From NCBI GenBank assembly GCA_902624425.1, contig CACNXK010000001.1, positions 62,001-126,000 on the forward strand: a stretch of 64,000 nucleotides of DNA. The letters are read 5' to 3'. The notes under the pieces were generated by a model, which did no database searches, was not told the origin of the DNA, and worked only from the letters and a program-made list of their open reading frames with translations. The number at the start of each line of letters is the position of its first letter. Positions within the stretch are counted from its first letter, which is position 1. The stretch is from an uncultured SAR86 cluster bacterium. Lineage in GTDB: Bacteria > Pseudomonadota > Gammaproteobacteria > Magnimaribacterales > D2472. A program made the position numbers and the translations under genes. Of this stretch, positions 1 through 9,815 are shown one piece after another.

Positions 1-66
1 TCCAACCTCAGAAACAGGCTTTGAAATTTGATGTATCGGATAATCGTCTGCTTTAGTAAGAGTCAT
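1..66 (-). CDS. 5' end of an unidentified gene, cut by the window edge
   Basis: An ATG at 66-64 opens a frame that stays open for 22 codons to the left edge of the window, so only the N-terminus is visible. It begins MTLTKADDYPIHQ. It lies 3 nt after the stop of the quinone oxidoreductase gene on the same strand, which suggests it is the next gene of the same operon. Too little is present to assign a family. The spacing and open frame support a real gene, but 22 codons could be chance. Confidence 0.5.
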   Translation of the reverse strand, partial: MTLTKADDYPIHQISKPVSEVG

Positions 67-69
67 AGT

Positions 70-1068
70 TTATATAGTAATGATTACCTTTCCTTTAGCT
101 TTTCTATTTTGTAAATGGGCAATAGCATCTGCAGCATTATCAAGAGAGAACTTATCAGAAACTTCAGGATTGATTTTTCCATCACTGTGAAGTTTGAACA
201 AATCCATGAAGTTATCCTTATTACCTTTCGAATCAATCCCAGTCCACGCTCCCCAAAAAACTCCAACAATTTGACATCCTTTTAATAAGGCTAAATTTAG
301 TGGTATCTTTGGTATTTCACCGGCAGCAAAACCTATAACTAAATATCTTCCCTCCCAAGCTATTGCTCTCAATGCTGCTTCAGAATAATTAGAGCCAACT
401 GGATCATAAATTACATTAGCTCCAATACCCCCAGTGAGTTCTTTAATCTTTCCTGAGAGCTCTTTTTGCTGATCTCTAGTTAAGTCACCTACAGGATATA
501 TAAAACCCTCATCAGCACCGTGCTGTAAGCAAACATCAACTTTTTCTTGAGATGATGCAGCTGCAATAACTTTTGCCCCCATTGCTTTACCTAGATCGAC
601 CGCAGCAAGTCCGACACCTCCGGCTGCTCCTAAAACTAACAATGTTTCATTCTCTTGAAGGTTTGCTCTTTGCTTAAGTGCATATAAAGTTGTGCCATAG
701 GTCATAGAAAGCGCAGCAGCAGTTTCGAAGTCCATTGATTCTGGAATTGGCATCACGGATTCTTTAGGTGCCACTATCTTTTCTGCAAAAGCTCCCATTC
801 CAGTCATTGCAAAAACTTTATCACCCTCTTTAAAACCATCTACATCATCACCGACTTTTTCAACAACGCCAGCAGCTTCACCACCAGGAGTAAATGGAAG
901 TGGAGGTTGAAACTGATACAAACCCTGTATCATTAAAACATCTGGAAAGTTAACACTTGCAGCCTTAACATCTATTAAAACTTGACCAGGGCCAACATCT
1001 GGTTCAGAAACTTGATTAATTTCAAGCTTTTCAACTCCTCCAAGCTCAACACATTGTAATGCCTTCAT
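70..1068 (-). CDS. Zinc-free NADPH:quinone oxidoreductase (MDR family)
   Basis: Medium-chain dehydrogenase/reductase of 332 aa, the quinone oxidoreductase (Qor/zeta-crystallin) subgroup, expected to reduce quinones or enones with NADPH in the cytosol. The N-terminal GroES-like domain covers roughly residues 1-125 and includes PGGEAAGVV at 61-69. The cofactor-binding Rossmann motif GAAGGVG is at 147-153. The cysteine cluster of zinc-containing alcohol dehydrogenases is absent. It starts 2 nt after the gshA stop, so it is co-transcribed with glutathione synthesis. That fits a detoxification role, but the substrate cannot be told from sequence. Confidence 0.85.
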   Translation of the reverse strand: MKALQCVELGGVEKLEINQVSEPDVGPGQVLIDVKAASVNFPDVLMIQGLYQFQPPLPFTPGGEAAGVVEKVGDDVDGFKEGDKVFAMTGMGAFAEKIVAPKESVMPIPESMDFETAAALSMTYGTTLYALKQRANLQENETLLVLGAAGGVGLAAVDLGKAMGAKVIAAASSQEKVDVCLQHGADEGFIYPVGDLTRDQQKELSGKIKELTGGIGANVIYDPVGSNYSEAALRAIAWEGRYLVIGFAAGEIPKIPLNLALLKGCQIVGVFWGAWTGIDSKGNKDNFMDLFKLHSDGKINPEVSDKFSLDNAADAIAHLQNRKAKGKVIITI

Positions 1069-1070
1069 AT

Positions 1071-2600
1071 TTATCCCCTTACTTTGTCGTTATATTGTTC
1101 CACATACTGATCTAATTCAATACCTTTTTTTGACTCTATCTCTTGAAGTAGTTCAATTGATTTTGATTTTTCAGCTTCCAAGATATCTATATTTTTTGGT
1201 TTCTTATCTCTTAATTCATTCATCTTTTTCATACTATCTTCTAAAACATGATTTTTAAAACTTTGATTCAAATCAAAAATGTTGTTAAGTAATGCCATGC
1301 TTTTATTTTTCTTGTTTAAACAATTTGATACCGAGTTTTCAAATTCAGGATCAACTGAATTTAATTCTTTTGAAATCGACAGTAATTCTTCAGAAATTTT
1401 AGATATCTTGTTTCTTATAGTTGACGTTTTGCCATTAAATGAAAGATCCAGATCCAGATTTGACCCAGAATGAATCGCTAATTCATAGTTTTTATTTATC
1501 TCATCATACTCCGATTGATTCATTGGTTTTGATTCAGATATTAAGCAATGAATAAGAAACACATCCAATAAACGCATTTCATCCTTAGATATTCCAACAA
1601 GGCTATCAGGAGATAAATCAATACCTCTTACCTCCACATATTCAATACCTTGAGCAGAAAGAAGCTCTATTGGTCGACTTTCAGAGATACCCTTTCTTTT
1701 AGGCCTAATTGAGTCATATAGCTCATTTTCTATTTGCAAAATGCCCGAAGATATTTGTTGCCTTTCATTATTATGATCATATAAACCTAGTTTTTTAAAG
1801 ACTTCATATTCCTCAAATATTCCCTTTTTTAGTGAACTTATAAAACTTTCAAGAGAGTTATATTTAATATCAAGAGCTTGTTGATGATAACTTTGATAGC
1901 CAACCTCGCTCATCCTGAGAGACGTAGCATGTTCATCAAACAGATCCGACCCCTTTATATTTTTAATTGAATGACTTCTACCAGAAACAAAAGATTTGTC
2001 GAATATAGGAGATGCACCAAAGAAGTAGAGCAGGAACCAGAAGTTTCTCTTAAAGTTTCTAATTAGGCCAAGATAAATGTTTGATTTAGTTTCTTTGTTA
2101 AGATTTTCAGCAAGCAAACCCAAAGAAGCATCATTGATCGAAAAATTATAATGAATGCCTGCAACACATTGCATGATTGAACCATATCTTACGCGCAGCC
2201 CTCTTCTATAGATATTTTTCAATTTACCGATATTGCTTGAGCCATATTCTGCAATTCTTATTTCGGACTCATCTTCAATTAAGCACGGCATGGAATTTGA
2301 CCATAAAACTTCATTAGATTCCATGGCATGAGCCGTATAAATATGAAGATCTAAGAGAAAGTCATAGATTTCATTAATATCATTAAATGTTGGGGTAACC
2401 AGCTCAATTAAAGCTTCTGAAAAATCAGTAGTTATGTACTTATTTGTAAGGGGGGATCCTAGTTGTTTCGGATGATCGCTTTGAGACAATAAAGCAGTAT
2501 CTTTAACCCTTAAAGATTCTTTTTCAATACCTCTTGTAATCACGAGATTATTAAAAAATCCCTTATCTTTTAATTCAGCAAACTTGGTGCTAAATACCAT
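1071..2600 (-). CDS. gshA: Glutamate-cysteine ligase
   Basis: Catalyses the first step of glutathione synthesis, joining glutamate to cysteine with ATP. The 509-aa length matches the proteobacterial GshA type (about 518 aa in E. coli). Family hallmarks include GIEKESLRV near the N-terminus, the AGIHYNFS segment near residue 147, and YVEVRGIDLSP near 325. The C-terminal 130 residues are lysine-rich and helical. It sits between pckA (11 nt upstream) and the quinone oxidoreductase (2 nt downstream). The second enzyme, gshB, is not in this window. Confidence 0.93.
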   Translation of the reverse strand: MVFSTKFAELKDKGFFNNLVITRGIEKESLRVKDTALLSQSDHPKQLGSPLTNKYITTDFSEALIELVTPTFNDINEIYDFLLDLHIYTAHAMESNEVLWSNSMPCLIEDESEIRIAEYGSSNIGKLKNIYRRGLRVRYGSIMQCVAGIHYNFSINDASLGLLAENLNKETKSNIYLGLIRNFKRNFWFLLYFFGASPIFDKSFVSGRSHSIKNIKGSDLFDEHATSLRMSEVGYQSYHQQALDIKYNSLESFISSLKKGIFEEYEVFKKLGLYDHNNERQQISSGILQIENELYDSIRPKRKGISESRPIELLSAQGIEYVEVRGIDLSPDSLVGISKDEMRLLDVFLIHCLISESKPMNQSEYDEINKNYELAIHSGSNLDLDLSFNGKTSTIRNKISKISEELLSISKELNSVDPEFENSVSNCLNKKNKSMALLNNIFDLNQSFKNHVLEDSMKKMNELRDKKPKNIDILEAEKSKSIELLQEIESKKGIELDQYVEQYNDKVRG

Positions 2601-2611
2601 CTTTGATTTTA

Positions 2612-4132
2612 TTATTGATTAGTTGGACCAGCAGAGATTATTTCCTCACTGACATCAAATCTTTCAAAATTATCTTGAAATAGTTTAATAAGGTCAGCTG
2701 CAGCTGCATCATATGCATCTTTATTTTCCCAAGTTTCACGAGGATTTAATAACTTACTATCAACTCCATCAATGGAAAGGGGCACTTCGAGATTGAGGCC
2801 TTCAAGCATCTGTGTTTCAACATTATCAAGCTCTCCATTTTGAACAGCATTAACAATCCTTCTTGTTGTCGGGATATTAAATCTTTTTCCAACTCCATAA
2901 GGCCCACCAGTCCATCCTGTATTAACTAAAAATACCTTTGAACCAAAATTTTCAACTCTTTTCATCAGAAGGTCTGCATAAATACCAGCAGGCCTTGGAA
3001 AAAAGGGTGCTCCAAAACAAGTTGAGAAGGTTGATTCTATATCAGAAGACGATCCAACTTCAGTGGACCCAACCTTTGCTGTATAACCGCTTAAAAAATG
3101 ATACGCTGCAGCTTCCTTAGAAAGAATCGATACAGGAGGAAGGACGCCTGTTAAATCACAAGTAAGAAATATTACCGTTTTTGGTTCACCAGCATAATTT
3201 TCTGGAACAGCTTTTTCTATATGAGTCCTAGGATAACAACATCTAGAGTTTTGAGTTAAGGAAACATCTGAGTAGTCAGGAACCCCATCATTTAAAACAA
3301 CATTTTCTAAAATACTTCCCTCTTTGATAGCTCTCCAGATAACAGGCTCATTTTCTTCTGATAAATCAATACATTTTGCATAACATCCACCCTCAAAATT
3401 GAAAACAGAGCCAGGTGACCAGCCATGTTCATCATCACCAATTAATGTGCACGCAGGATCAGCTGAAAGGGTTGTTTTCCCTGTACCAGAAAGCCCAAAA
3501 AATAAAGCTACTGAATCATCATCGTTCATATTCGAAGAGCAATGCATTGGGAGGACATCTTTAGCAGGCAGTAGGAAGTTTTGTACCGAAAACATTGATT
3601 TTTTCATTTCACCGGCATATTTCATGCCTGCTATCAAAACTTTTTCTTCTTTAAAGTTAATTATTACGCAACCATCTGAGTTAGTACCATCTCTATCAGG
3701 TATACATTCAAAGTTTGCAGCACTAAGTATTTCCCAATTACTTTTTTCCTTAGGATTAAATTCAGGAGGATCAATGAATATTAATCTTGAGAAAAGGCTT
3801 TGCCAAGCTGTTTCAGTTGTTACTTTAATGGGAAGATAATGATCAGAATGAGATCCGACATGAACTTTAGTTAAAAACTTTTCCTTGTCTTCTAAGTAAG
3901 CCTCAACTTTTAACCAAAGTGAATGGAACTTCTCTTCATCAAAAGGCCTGTTTATTTCACCCCACTCAATATCATTTTTAGTTGTATCCTCTTCTACAAT
4001 ATATCTGTCTAGTGGGCTTCTACCGGTTCTTTTACCTGTGACAACTGTTAATGCTCCGTTGGAGGCCAATACACCTTCTTCTCTTTCCAAAGCTTTAGAT
4101 ATAAGTTCTTTATTCGAGAGTTCAAAAACCAT
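2612..4132 (-). CDS. pckA: ATP-dependent phosphoenolpyruvate carboxykinase
   Basis: Converts oxaloacetate and ATP to phosphoenolpyruvate and CO2, the entry to gluconeogenesis. The 506-aa protein has the kinase-1a P-loop GLSGTGKT at 213-220. It also has the upstream [11 protein letters not shown] segment at 171-181 and the metal-binding GDDEHGW region. The ATP-dependent rather than GTP-dependent family is indicated by this motif set. It lies 32 nt downstream of dsbB and 11 nt upstream of gshA. A large antisense open frame at 3399-3839 is a shadow of this gene. Confidence 0.95.
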   Translation of the reverse strand: MVFELSNKELISKALEREEGVLASNGALTVVTGKRTGRSPLDRYIVEEDTTKNDIEWGEINRPFDEEKFHSLWLKVEAYLEDKEKFLTKVHVGSHSDHYLPIKVTTETAWQSLFSRLIFIDPPEFNPKEKSNWEILSAANFECIPDRDGTNSDGCVIINFKEEKVLIAGMKYAGEMKKSMFSVQNFLLPAKDVLPMHCSSNMNDDDSVALFFGLSGTGKTTLSADPACTLIGDDEHGWSPGSVFNFEGGCYAKCIDLSEENEPVIWRAIKEGSILENVVLNDGVPDYSDVSLTQNSRCCYPRTHIEKAVPENYAGEPKTVIFLTCDLTGVLPPVSILSKEAAAYHFLSGYTAKVGSTEVGSSSDIESTFSTCFGAPFFPRPAGIYADLLMKRVENFGSKVFLVNTGWTGGPYGVGKRFNIPTTRRIVNAVQNGELDNVETQMLEGLNLEVPLSIDGVDSKLLNPRETWENKDAYDAAAADLIKLFQDNFERFDVSEEIISAGPTNQ

Positions 4133-4164
4133 AGTATTTATAAATTTGATACTAAATTATACCT

Positions 4165-4683
4165 TTACAGGACTTTAAATACCTTAAGAAGATTAAGAAA
4201 GATAAACATTAAAAAGAACAATAAGCCCCATTCAGCAAAATTAAAAATGAATCTCCATCCTTCCTCTGCACAACTAGGACCTCCTTGAAGAGTTTTAAAT
4301 ATACCCTCAAAAAAACCATAAAATTCAATAGTTGTTTCAAGGGGCATTCCGCATCCAGATAAATTTGTAAGACCTTCAGAAGAAAGATTCTGAATATATA
4401 TTTGCCTACCCGTTACACCTACTCCAAATAAAAGTGATCCAAAGATAAGTAAGTTTTGGATCAGCTTGAAGTTATTATTAAAGAATGCCACCAAGGAAAA
4501 GAGAGCAAAAGTCCCAAAGACATATCTTGTTAGGATACATAAAGGACAAGCATATAAAGCCAAAACAATGTCCATTACCCAAGCAGTAACTATTATGCCA
4601 AAAGCCAAAATAGCATTATTTAAATGGAATCTTTTTAGATAGATTTCCCATGATTTTTCAATAAAATGTATCACTTCTGACAT
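4165..4683 (-). CDS. dsbB: Disulfide bond formation protein B
   Basis: Inner-membrane protein that reoxidises DsbA and passes electrons to quinone. The 172-aa sequence has four hydrophobic segments. Two periplasmic cysteine pairs are visible: the quinone-facing CPLC at residues 46-49, and a loop pair at C111 and C138, the latter in GGPSCAEEGW. Its partner dsbA lies about 4 kb away on the other strand. It is the first gene of the leftward unit and diverges from polA across 55 nt. Confidence 0.9.
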   Translation of the reverse strand: MSEVIHFIEKSWEIYLKRFHLNNAILAFGIIVTAWVMDIVLALYACPLCILTRYVFGTFALFSLVAFFNNNFKLIQNLLIFGSLLFGVGVTGRQIYIQNLSSEGLTNLSGCGMPLETTIEFYGFFEGIFKTLQGGPSCAEEGWRFIFNFAEWGLLFFLMFIFLNLLKVFKVL

Positions 4684-4738
4684 ATGATAAATCTTTTGTA
4701 TTAATAAAAAAATCCTAATGTCATAATAAAATAATAAG

Positions 4739-7414
4739 ATGAAAAAAAATTTATATATTGTTGACGGATCCTCATATATTTATCGAGCTTTCCATGCAAT
4801 GCCGCCACTCACTACATCATCAGGAAGACCTACAGGTGCAATAAAAGGCGTGTCAAATATGATGATGAATCTGAAGAATGAAAATGATGGATCCTCCATC
4901 ATTACAGTTTTTGATGCAAAGGGAAAAACATTCAGAAGTGACATTTATCCAGATTACAAAGCTAATAGACCTCCAATGCCGGACGAGCTCAGGCTCCAGC
5001 TCGATCCAATTAAATCAATATGTAAGGCAATAGGATTCCCCATAGTCGAGATAGAGGGAGTAGAAGCTGATGACGTTATAGCTACCATTGTGGAAATGGC
5101 AAAAGGAGAGGGATATAGCTGTGTTATTTCTTCATTAGACAAAGATTTAATGCAATTAGTAGAAGATCCTAGTGTTTCAATGATAAATACAATGACTAAT
5201 AAGAAATTTAATGAAAAAGACGTAATAGAAAAGTTTGGAGTCAGACCCAATCAAATAAGAGACATGTTAGCTCTTGTTGGAGATTCATCTGACAATATTC
5301 CGGGTGTTCCAAAAGTTGGACAAAAGACAGCTGCTAAATGGCTAAATGAGTTTGGAAATTTAGAATCAATTAAAGAAAATGCATCCTCAATAAAAGGAGT
5401 TGTCGGTGAGAATCTGAGGAATTCGTTAGATGATTTAGATAGAAATATTAATCTTGTGTCTTTAAAACAAGATGTAGATATTCAAATCAAGTTTAGCGAT
5501 CTTTTAATATTAAATCCTGATGATGATGAGCTAAATAAGATTTTTTTGGAGTTAGAGTTTGCAACAATAAAAAATAATGAGGAAAAAATAAAGGAACAAA
5601 AAAAAGATTCAAAATATGAAACAGTTTTATCTGAAAAAAGTTTAGAGAAGTGGGTAAAAAAGATAGATAAATCTAGCGCATTTGCAATTGATACTGAAAC
5701 TGATTCAGTAAGCACGGTTTCTGCAAATCTTATAGGCATTTCAATTTCTGTAAAAGAAAATGAAGGGTGCTACATTCCTATAGGCCATTCATATGAGAAT
5801 TGTCCTGAGCAGCTCCCTTTAGACGTTATTCAAAAAAAACTAGGACCTGCCATAGAAAAAAATCAGAAAAAAGCTGTCGGTCAGAATTTAAAGTTTGATA
5901 TTCCAATTTTATCTCGACATGGCATAAACCTCTCTGAGTTTTTGGCAGACACAATGCTTATGTCATATGTACTTAATAGCACCGCTACCCGCCATGGAAT
6001 GGATAGACTCGCTGATTATTATCTTAACTACACAACTACAAAATATACTGATGTAACTGGAACTGCTTCTAAGCAAATTAGTTTTGCAGAGGTAAAAATT
6101 GATGTTGCAACAGATTATGCAGCCGAGGATGCTGATGTAACGCTAAGACTTTTTAACACCTTATCTAAACTGTTAAAAGAGAAACCAATTCAAGAGAAAC
6201 TATTAAAGGAAATTGAATATCCTCTTGTGCATGTACTTTCAAGAGTCGAGCAAAATGGAGCAAAAATAGATAAAAACAAACTTGGAGACCATTCTAAAGA
6301 ACTAGGTGAAAAAATCTCAGATCTTTCTGCACAAGCTTTCAAAATAGCTGGAGAGGAATTCAACCTTGACTCTCCAAAACAGTTATTAGAAATCTTATAT
6401 GAAAAGCAGGGATTGCCAGTCTTAAGAAAAACACCTAAAGGTCAACCATCGACGAATGAGGAAACACTTCAAAGGCTATCTGAAGAATATGAGTTACCAA
6501 AGATAATTCTTCAATACAGGACATTAGCAAAACTAAAATCTACTTATACAGACAGCTTAATAAATATTGAGAATCCTAATACACAAAGGATTCACACCTC
6601 ATATCAACAAGCCATAACGTCAACAGGTAGACTTTCTTCTACAGAGCCTAACTTACAAAATATACCTATTAAAACCGCCGAAGGCAGGAGAATAAGAGAA
6701 GCCTTTATTCCAGAGAAAGGCAACACACTTATTTCTGCTGATTATTCTCAAATAGAACTAAGAATAATGGCTCATTTATCAGAAGATAAAAACCTTACAA
6801 ATGCTTTTAATAATAATATTGATGTTCATTCTTCAACGGCTGCAGAGGTTTTTGGCGTATCAATTGAAGAGGTAACTAAAGATCAAAGAAGGAGCGCCAA
6901 AGCTATAAATTTTGGATTAATGTATGGCATGTCTGCTTTTGGACTAACAAGACAGCTGGGAATTACTAGAGCTGAAGCACAAGCATATTTAGATGCTTAT
7001 TTCGCAAGATATACCGGAGTAAGAGATTACATGGACAATATAAAAGCCAAAGCTAAGGAAGATATGTTTGTTGAGACCATTATGGGAAGACGCCTATATC
7101 TTAATGAAATAAATGCCGCAAATGGATTAAGAAGACAGGCTGCAGAGAGAGCAGCTATTAATGCTCCACTTCAGGGATCTGCAGCAGACATAATTAAAAA
7201 GGCGATGCTAGATATCGATAAACTTATTTTAAATGAAATGCCCGAGGTAAAAATGATAATGCAGGTTCATGACGAACTAGTGTTTGAATGCCCAAAAGAA
7301 AACGCTGACTTAGTGATGGAGAAAATGAAAGAAACTATGGAGCAAACTGTAGAACTGAAAATACCTTTGATTGCCGAAGCAGCTGTTGGCTCAAACTGGA
7401 ATGAGGCGCACTAG
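4739..7414 (+). CDS. polA: DNA polymerase I
   Basis: Full-length 891-aa Pol I for Okazaki-fragment maturation and repair. The N-terminal 5'-3' exonuclease spans about residues 1-275. The 3'-5' exonuclease starts with AIDTETDSVS near 319, so the proofreading acidic residues are present. The polymerase domain carries the motif A segment SADYSQIELR, the O-helix segment RRSAKAINFGLMYG, and QVHDELVFE (motif C) near the C-terminus. Its stop abuts the stop of the convergent Coq4-like gene without spacing. Confidence 0.96.
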   Translation: MKKNLYIVDGSSYIYRAFHAMPPLTTSSGRPTGAIKGVSNMMMNLKNENDGSSIITVFDAKGKTFRSDIYPDYKANRPPMPDELRLQLDPIKSICKAIGFPIVEIEGVEADDVIATIVEMAKGEGYSCVISSLDKDLMQLVEDPSVSMINTMTNKKFNEKDVIEKFGVRPNQIRDMLALVGDSSDNIPGVPKVGQKTAAKWLNEFGNLESIKENASSIKGVVGENLRNSLDDLDRNINLVSLKQDVDIQIKFSDLLILNPDDDELNKIFLELEFATIKNNEEKIKEQKKDSKYETVLSEKSLEKWVKKIDKSSAFAIDTETDSVSTVSANLIGISISVKENEGCYIPIGHSYENCPEQLPLDVIQKKLGPAIEKNQKKAVGQNLKFDIPILSRHGINLSEFLADTMLMSYVLNSTATRHGMDRLADYYLNYTTTKYTDVTGTASKQISFAEVKIDVATDYAAEDADVTLRLFNTLSKLLKEKPIQEKLLKEIEYPLVHVLSRVEQNGAKIDKNKLGDHSKELGEKISDLSAQAFKIAGEEFNLDSPKQLLEILYEKQGLPVLRKTPKGQPSTNEETLQRLSEEYELPKIILQYRTLAKLKSTYTDSLINIENPNTQRIHTSYQQAITSTGRLSSTEPNLQNIPIKTAEGRRIREAFIPEKGNTLISADYSQIELRIMAHLSEDKNLTNAFNNNIDVHSSTAAEVFGVSIEEVTKDQRRSAKAINFGLMYGMSAFGLTRQLGITRAEAQAYLDAYFARYTGVRDYMDNIKAKAKEDMFVETIMGRRLYLNEINAANGLRRQAAERAAINAPLQGSAADIIKKAMLDIDKLILNEMPEVKMIMQVHDELVFECPKENADLVMEKMKETMEQTVELKIPLIAEAAVGSNWNEAH

Positions 7415-7918
7415 TTAAGCAGTTCTTTCTACCGGAATATATTGCATTTCCTCAGGAAGTAAGATTTTAATTCCATGCATTTCTCTAAGATCACTAATTT
7501 TCATTGAGAGATAATCTTCAGGCATCTTGAAAGGCCATTTTTTCTTCATTTTTAAAGCTCTATATATAACCTTGCGTTTAATACCTCCAATCTTCCAATA
7601 TATTTTTATAAAACCAAAAACACCAAACTCTTTATATAAGTCTTTATAAAGTTGCTTTAGCTGCGGAAGATTTTGGTATGAAAGGAGATAACTAAACTTC
7701 CACTTACTTCCCCAAAGAACCCAGCTATCAAGAATGGCTTCTTGTTCAATAGATATGTCTAAACCAAAGATTACATGTGTACAGTCATGATCTCTAAGGA
7801 GAGTACCGGTCTCCTTACTATCTTCAAGTATTTCTGTAGACTCAGGAAATGATTTGTAATAGCTCTCTAGGCCCTCTCGGAGGGTTAAATCACAATCTTG
7901 TTTCTGATATTCCAGCAT
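7415..7918 (-). CDS. Coq4-like ubiquinone biosynthesis protein
   Basis: A 167-aa protein with the zinc-ligand signature of the COQ4 family, H-D-x2-H-x11-E, formed here by H44, D45, H48 and E60. In eukaryotes COQ4 acts on the ring C1 position during ubiquinone synthesis and organises the Coq complex. A basic C-terminal half (residues 80-140) could lie along the membrane. The start ATG is adjacent to the engB stop, so the two are probably co-transcribed. The motif assignment is firm. A role in ubiquinone synthesis here is inferred, helped by ubiE, ubiB and a ubiH-type gene elsewhere in the window. Confidence 0.7.
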   Translation of the reverse strand: MLEYQKQDCDLTLREGLESYYKSFPESTEILEDSKETGTLLRDHDCTHVIFGLDISIEQEAILDSWVLWGSKWKFSYLLSYQNLPQLKQLYKDLYKEFGVFGFIKIYWKIGGIKRKVIYRALKMKKKWPFKMPEDYLSMKISDLREMHGIKILLPEEMQYIPVERTA

Positions 7919-8499
7919 TATTCTACAAATTCTAGTATTTTCTTTGAAAGCTTGTCAAAACCCTCATCATCTTTTGATGAAGTTACAATGACAGACCTAG
8001 AATTAAGTTTTTTCTCAACATCTTTAATAGATTTAGAAATAGCAGAGTTGTTTAGTTTATCGCTTTTAGTTAAAACAGGAATAAATGGGACTTCATATTT
8101 ATGACAGAACTCCATCATTTGAATGTCGCTATTTTTTAGAGGATGCCTTATATCCATAAAGATAATGGTAGCGCATAACGATTGCCTTGATGAAAAGTAA
8201 CTATCAAGCAAAGAATCAAGATTCTTTTTTTTATCAACAGACATTTTAGAAAACCCATATCCTGGTAAATCAACAAGTTTAATTTCGTCAGTGACTTTAA
8301 AAAAATTAATTTCTGTAGTTCTACCTGGAGTTTTGCTTGTTCTTGCTAACTTCTTATTTTTTGCTAAACAATTAAGGGCGCTTGATTTACCCGCATTTGA
8401 TCTACCGGCTAAGACAAACTCAAAACCCCGGTCTGGCGGGGCTTTTTTAATATTTAGCACGCCTTGCATAAACGCGGTTTGAGCAAAAATGTTTTGCAT
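7918..8499 (-). CDS. engB: Ribosome biogenesis GTP-binding protein EngB/YsxC
   Basis: Small GTPase of 193 aa needed for large-subunit assembly. The G1 loop is GRSNAGKS at 32-39, G2 lies in PGRT, G3 is DLPGYG, and G4 is TKSD. Placement between polA and dsbA is the conserved gammaproteobacterial order. Its last base overlaps the start of the Coq4-like gene. No purine-rich ribosome binding site precedes the ATG. Confidence 0.94.
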   Translation of the reverse strand: MQNIFAQTAFMQGVLNIKKAPPDRGFEFVLAGRSNAGKSSALNCLAKNKKLARTSKTPGRTTEINFFKVTDEIKLVDLPGYGFSKMSVDKKKNLDSLLDSYFSSRQSLCATIIFMDIRHPLKNSDIQMMEFCHKYEVPFIPVLTKSDKLNNSAISKSIKDVEKKLNSRSVIVTSSKDDEGFDKLSKKILEFVE

Positions 8500-8507
8500 T
8501 TTTCTGT

Positions 8508-8535
8508 TTGTTTGAGCCTCTCTTAGGTTTATAAT
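8508..8535 (+). promoter_or_regulatory. Candidate sigma70 promoter for dsbA
   Basis: A perfect -10 hexamer TATAAT lies at 8530-8535, with a weak -35 TTGTTT at 8508-8513 and a 16-nt spacer. It reads into dsbA at 8589, giving a leader of roughly 47 nt, and its -35 is close to the start of divergent engB. The -35 matches consensus only in its first half. Confidence 0.4.
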
Positions 8536-8588
8536 ACCGTTTCTAAAATATTTCGTATATTCAAAAAAACTTATTAAATATATAAATT

Positions 8589-9230
8589 ATGAAAAAATTA
8601 TTGCTTTCATTATTACTAATAACAAGCGGTATGGCATATTCTTTTGAGCCTGTTTCCTCTAAACAAGATGGAGAAGAAGTTTTTGAACCCGTTCTCGGAA
8701 GAGACTACAGCTTGCTTGAAAATCCATTACCTACAAAACAAGATGGAAAAGTAGAAGTTCTTGAGATCTTTTGGTATGGGTGTGGGCATTGCTATGCAAT
8801 GGAATCAAAAATTAAGGCATGGAATAAAACAACTCCTGAATATGTGAGTTTTAAAAAAATGCCTGTAACATGGGGGCCAGTCCATCGTTTGCATGCTGCA
8901 ATGTTCTATACAATTGAATCGATTGGCTCTGAGCAAGATCTTCATGCAGCAGTATTTTCAACAATGCATAATGAAAGAAACATATTATCAAGCGAACAAG
9001 CGGTCTCAAGATTCTTTGGTAAAGTAGGAGTTACATCCTCTGAACTTTCTAAGTACTTAAACTCATTTGGCGTTAAGCAAAGAGTGAATAGGGCTGTTGA
9101 ACTTACTAAACAACTTAGAGTAGATTCGGTACCTATGATTATCGTTGATGGGAAATACAAAGTAGCTTCAAGAGCTACAGCCCTCGAGACAGTAGACTAC
9201 CTAGTTGAAATGCAAAAATCAGAGTCTTAA
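8589..9230 (+). CDS. dsbA: Periplasmic thiol:disulfide oxidoreductase DsbA
   Basis: Oxidises cysteines of exported proteins and is recycled by DsbB. The 213-aa precursor has a signal peptide over residues 1-18. The thioredoxin-fold active site is C65-G-H-C68, where E. coli has CPHC. The cis-proline loop is SVPMIIVDG near residue 182. The ATG lacks a recognisable Shine-Dalgarno sequence. The pseudoazurin gene follows after 3 nt, so they form a two-gene periplasmic redox unit. Confidence 0.92.
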   Translation: MKKLLLSLLLITSGMAYSFEPVSSKQDGEEVFEPVLGRDYSLLENPLPTKQDGKVEVLEIFWYGCGHCYAMESKIKAWNKTTPEYVSFKKMPVTWGPVHRLHAAMFYTIESIGSEQDLHAAVFSTMHNERNILSSEQAVSRFFGKVGVTSSELSKYLNSFGVKQRVNRAVELTKQLRVDSVPMIIVDGKYKVASRATALETVDYLVEMQKSES

Positions 9231-9233
9231 GTT

Positions 9234-9815
9234 ATGAAGAAATTGTTTTTCTTACCCTTGGTTTTTCTTACAACCCTAGCATTTGCTGGAAAAAAATATG
9301 AGGAGCAGGTTATTGAGAGAATTACCTGCCCAACACAAAAATGTGAAGACGGAGAGTCACTTGATATTGAAATACCTTCAATGATGGAAGAAACAGCTTC
9401 TGAAGCAGTTGAAAAAGTTCAACTATCAGAGGGGTCAGAACATATTGTAAAAATGCTTAACTCAGGCGATGGCGGGCAGATGATATTTGAACCTGCAGTT
9501 ATAAAAGTTTCTGTAGGAGATACAATTCACTTCAAAGCTACTGATGCTGCTCATAACTCTGTATCTATTGATGGCATGATACCTGCTGGCGCTGCAAGCT
9601 GGGCAAGTCAACTAAGCCAAGATATAAGTATTACCCTTGATACTGAAGGAGTATATGTCTATCAATGTGATCCCCATGTCATTATGGCTATGGTGGGTGT
9701 TATTCAAGTAGGAGAAGCAGTTAACATGGAGGAAGTTAAAAATGCAGCTTCAAGTTATGGCTCTAATTTCTTAATGAACACTGACAGACTGCAAAACTAC
9801 CTAAACCAACTCTAA
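9234..9815 (+). CDS. Pseudoazurin-type blue copper protein with N-terminal extension
   Basis: A 193-aa secreted cupredoxin, probably a periplasmic electron carrier. Residues 1-18 form a signal peptide. The type 1 copper ligands are H107 and the C145, H148, M153 set, and the C+3 and C+8 spacing is that of pseudoazurin. The copper domain spans about 65-160. Between signal and domain lies an acidic extension of about 45 residues with a C32-x4-C37 pair, and a further tail of about 33 residues follows. Its stop interlocks with that of the HAD gene in a CTAA tetranucleotide at 9812-9815. Confidence 0.8.
   Translation: MKKLFFLPLVFLTTLAFAGKKYEEQVIERITCPTQKCEDGESLDIEIPSMMEETASEAVEKVQLSEGSEHIVKMLNSGDGGQMIFEPAVIKVSVGDTIHFKATDAAHNSVSIDGMIPAGAASWASQLSQDISITLDTEGVYVYQCDPHVIMAMVGVIQVGEAVNMEEVKNAASSYGSNFLMNTDRLQNYLNQL

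Noticed and set aside
3399-3839. 146-codon open frame antisense to pckA
   Set aside because: It lies wholly within a full-length pckA and has no recognisable protein features; it is a shadow frame.
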